Origin: Ecdyonurus torrentis
Taxonomy: Eukaryota > Arthropoda > Insecta > Ephemeroptera > Heptageniidae
Assembly: GCA_949318235.1 (NCBI GenBank)
Contig: OX439132.1
Location: 1,999,636 to 2,063,635, forward strand
Length of the DNA: 64,000 nucleotides
Direction of reading: 5' to 3'
Shown: positions 63,703 through 64,000 of the stretch, in pieces
Layout: each line of letters begins with the position of its first letter
Position numbering within the stretch: position 1 is the first letter of the stretch
The notes under the pieces: model-generated
What the model was told of the DNA's origin: nothing
Seen by the model: the letters and a program-made list of their open reading frames with translations, nothing else
Databases searched by the model: none
Made by a program: the position numbers and the translations under genes

Positions 63703-64000
63703 GCATCGCATAATACACACATCTATGTTTGTGAGCAAGCAGTGAGGGTCCCCACCGATCTTGAAATCTCGTTTTTTTTCATGGCACAATGTTTTTGTAT
63801 TTTACATAATGCTTTCATATGTTTTTAATATAGTAAAAAGTGAAAATTTTGAGATTAAACGATCGGTAAAAAAAAGCTTCACATAATACACACGTTTGTT
63901 TGTAACAAAGCTGTAGGCGTCCGAACCTATTAGGAAATCTCGTTTAATTCCCTGTCTTGATGTTAACGTATTTTACATAAGCCTTTTATGTGTTTGTTTG
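63703..64000. repeat. Truncated T-class trimer at the window edge
   Basis: First 298 bp of a T unit: CTCGTTTTTTTTC, GGCACAATG, short CA box with ACACACGTTTG, and GTTAACG. The array clearly continues beyond the window. The same is true at the left edge, which opens exactly at a unit start by the convention used here. Confidence 0.9.

Larger units (their letters stand above)
1..64000. repeat. Satellite array: about 123.6 tandem copies of a 518-bp trimer of 173-bp monomers
   Basis: All bases belong to one direct tandem repeat with no unrelated sequence between copies. The unit is counted from the second G of AGGCATTGC, AGGAATTGC or AGGCATCGC. The first starts are 1, 522, 1039, 1557, 2074, 2591, 3109, 3626, 4144, 4661 and 5181. 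Most spacings are 516-519 bp and the extremes are 515 and 521. Variation is mainly point changes, one- or two-base indels and A-run length. Nearly every unit has one HindIII site (AAGCTT) at the A/B monomer boundary, and most have NdeI (CATATG) and PvuI (CGATCG) sites in monomer A, so digests should give 518-bp ladders. Known biology: such arrays form centromeric or heterochromatic satellites. Centromere identity is inferred and not shown by sequence. Confidence 0.98.

Noticed and set aside
1..64000. CENP-B box
   Set aside because: I looked for the TTCG....A..CGGG pattern on both strands. No monomer has it; CTCGTTTAATTCCCTG shares only a few positions.
1..64000. CRISPR array
   Set aside because: Repeats are contiguous, with no unique spacers, and both monomer and unit lengths are far above those of CRISPR repeats.
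1..64000. Telomere or interstitial telomeric repeat
   Set aside because: No TTAGGG, TTTAGGG or TTAGG tandem runs. CTATTAGG in monomer B is isolated and part of the satellite.
1..64000. Transposable element or insertion inside the array
   Set aside because: Every inter-unit distance is 515-521 bp, which leaves no room for an insertion. No terminal repeats or target-site duplications were found.
1..64000. Assignment to a named satellite family or species
   Set aside because: Monomer lengths near 173 bp are common in plants and animals, and I could not match the sequence to a family I know with confidence. A repeat-database search would decide it.

Overview
The whole 64 kb window is one uninterrupted head-to-tail satellite DNA array. 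I found no protein-coding gene, RNA gene, transposon, CRISPR array or unique spacer on either strand. The sequence is AT-rich (about 29% GC in a hand count of the first unit). It has three nested periods. The basic monomer is about 173 bp. Three diverged monomers (A, B, C) make a trimeric unit of about 518 bp. Four classes of trimer (called here T, K, E1, E2) make a 12-monomer higher-order repeat of about 2071 bp. By landmark counting there are 123 complete trimers and one truncated trimer (63703-64000); the mean unit length is (63703-1)/123, about 517.9 bp.

This organisation is typical of a eukaryotic constitutive-heterochromatin satellite. A nucleosome-sized monomer, higher-order structure, local homogenisation and no transposon insertion in 64 kb all fit a centromeric or pericentromeric array best. 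A subtelomeric, knob or B-chromosome satellite is not excluded. I do not recognise the family, so I name neither species nor satellite. The sequence does not say whether the host is a plant, animal or other eukaryote.

Layout: 1-5180 is an older-looking, mixed domain whose units do not follow the T-K-E1-E2 order and contain their own two-unit duplication. From 5181 to about 40.9 kb the T-K-E1-E2 order dominates, with whole-unit insertions, deletions and block duplications. The largest is a five-unit block at 9322-11911 repeated at 24341-26931, offset about 15.02 kb. From 40915 to about 48 kb older variants return, including a rare junction shared with position 450-561. From 49205 to 53348 two 2072-bp higher-order repeats with shared private mutations lie side by side. 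From 54901 to the end, a seven-unit block is repeated with a three-unit insertion.

Working unit classes. T: CTCGTTTTTTTT and GGCACAATG in monomer A, GTTAACG in B, usually TATTACAC at the B/C join, usually 516 bp. K: GCAAACAG and CCTTACC in A, usually AGCAATTTATGTG in B. E1: GGAATTGC start, CCTATAAGG and CCGTACTTT in B, usually GAATTC in C. E2: GGAATTGC start, CCTATTAGG and CCGTATTTT in B, usually ending AATAGGTAAAAATAG, 519 bp. C-class: ATTCAATTTTTTTTAG in A, AACGAACGG, CCTTCTATG in B, GTGTGAGTAG in C. D-class: GCATCGC start with AAAGTGATAATTTTG in A. All coordinates and classes come from reading by eye; no alignment, read-depth or database search was run.
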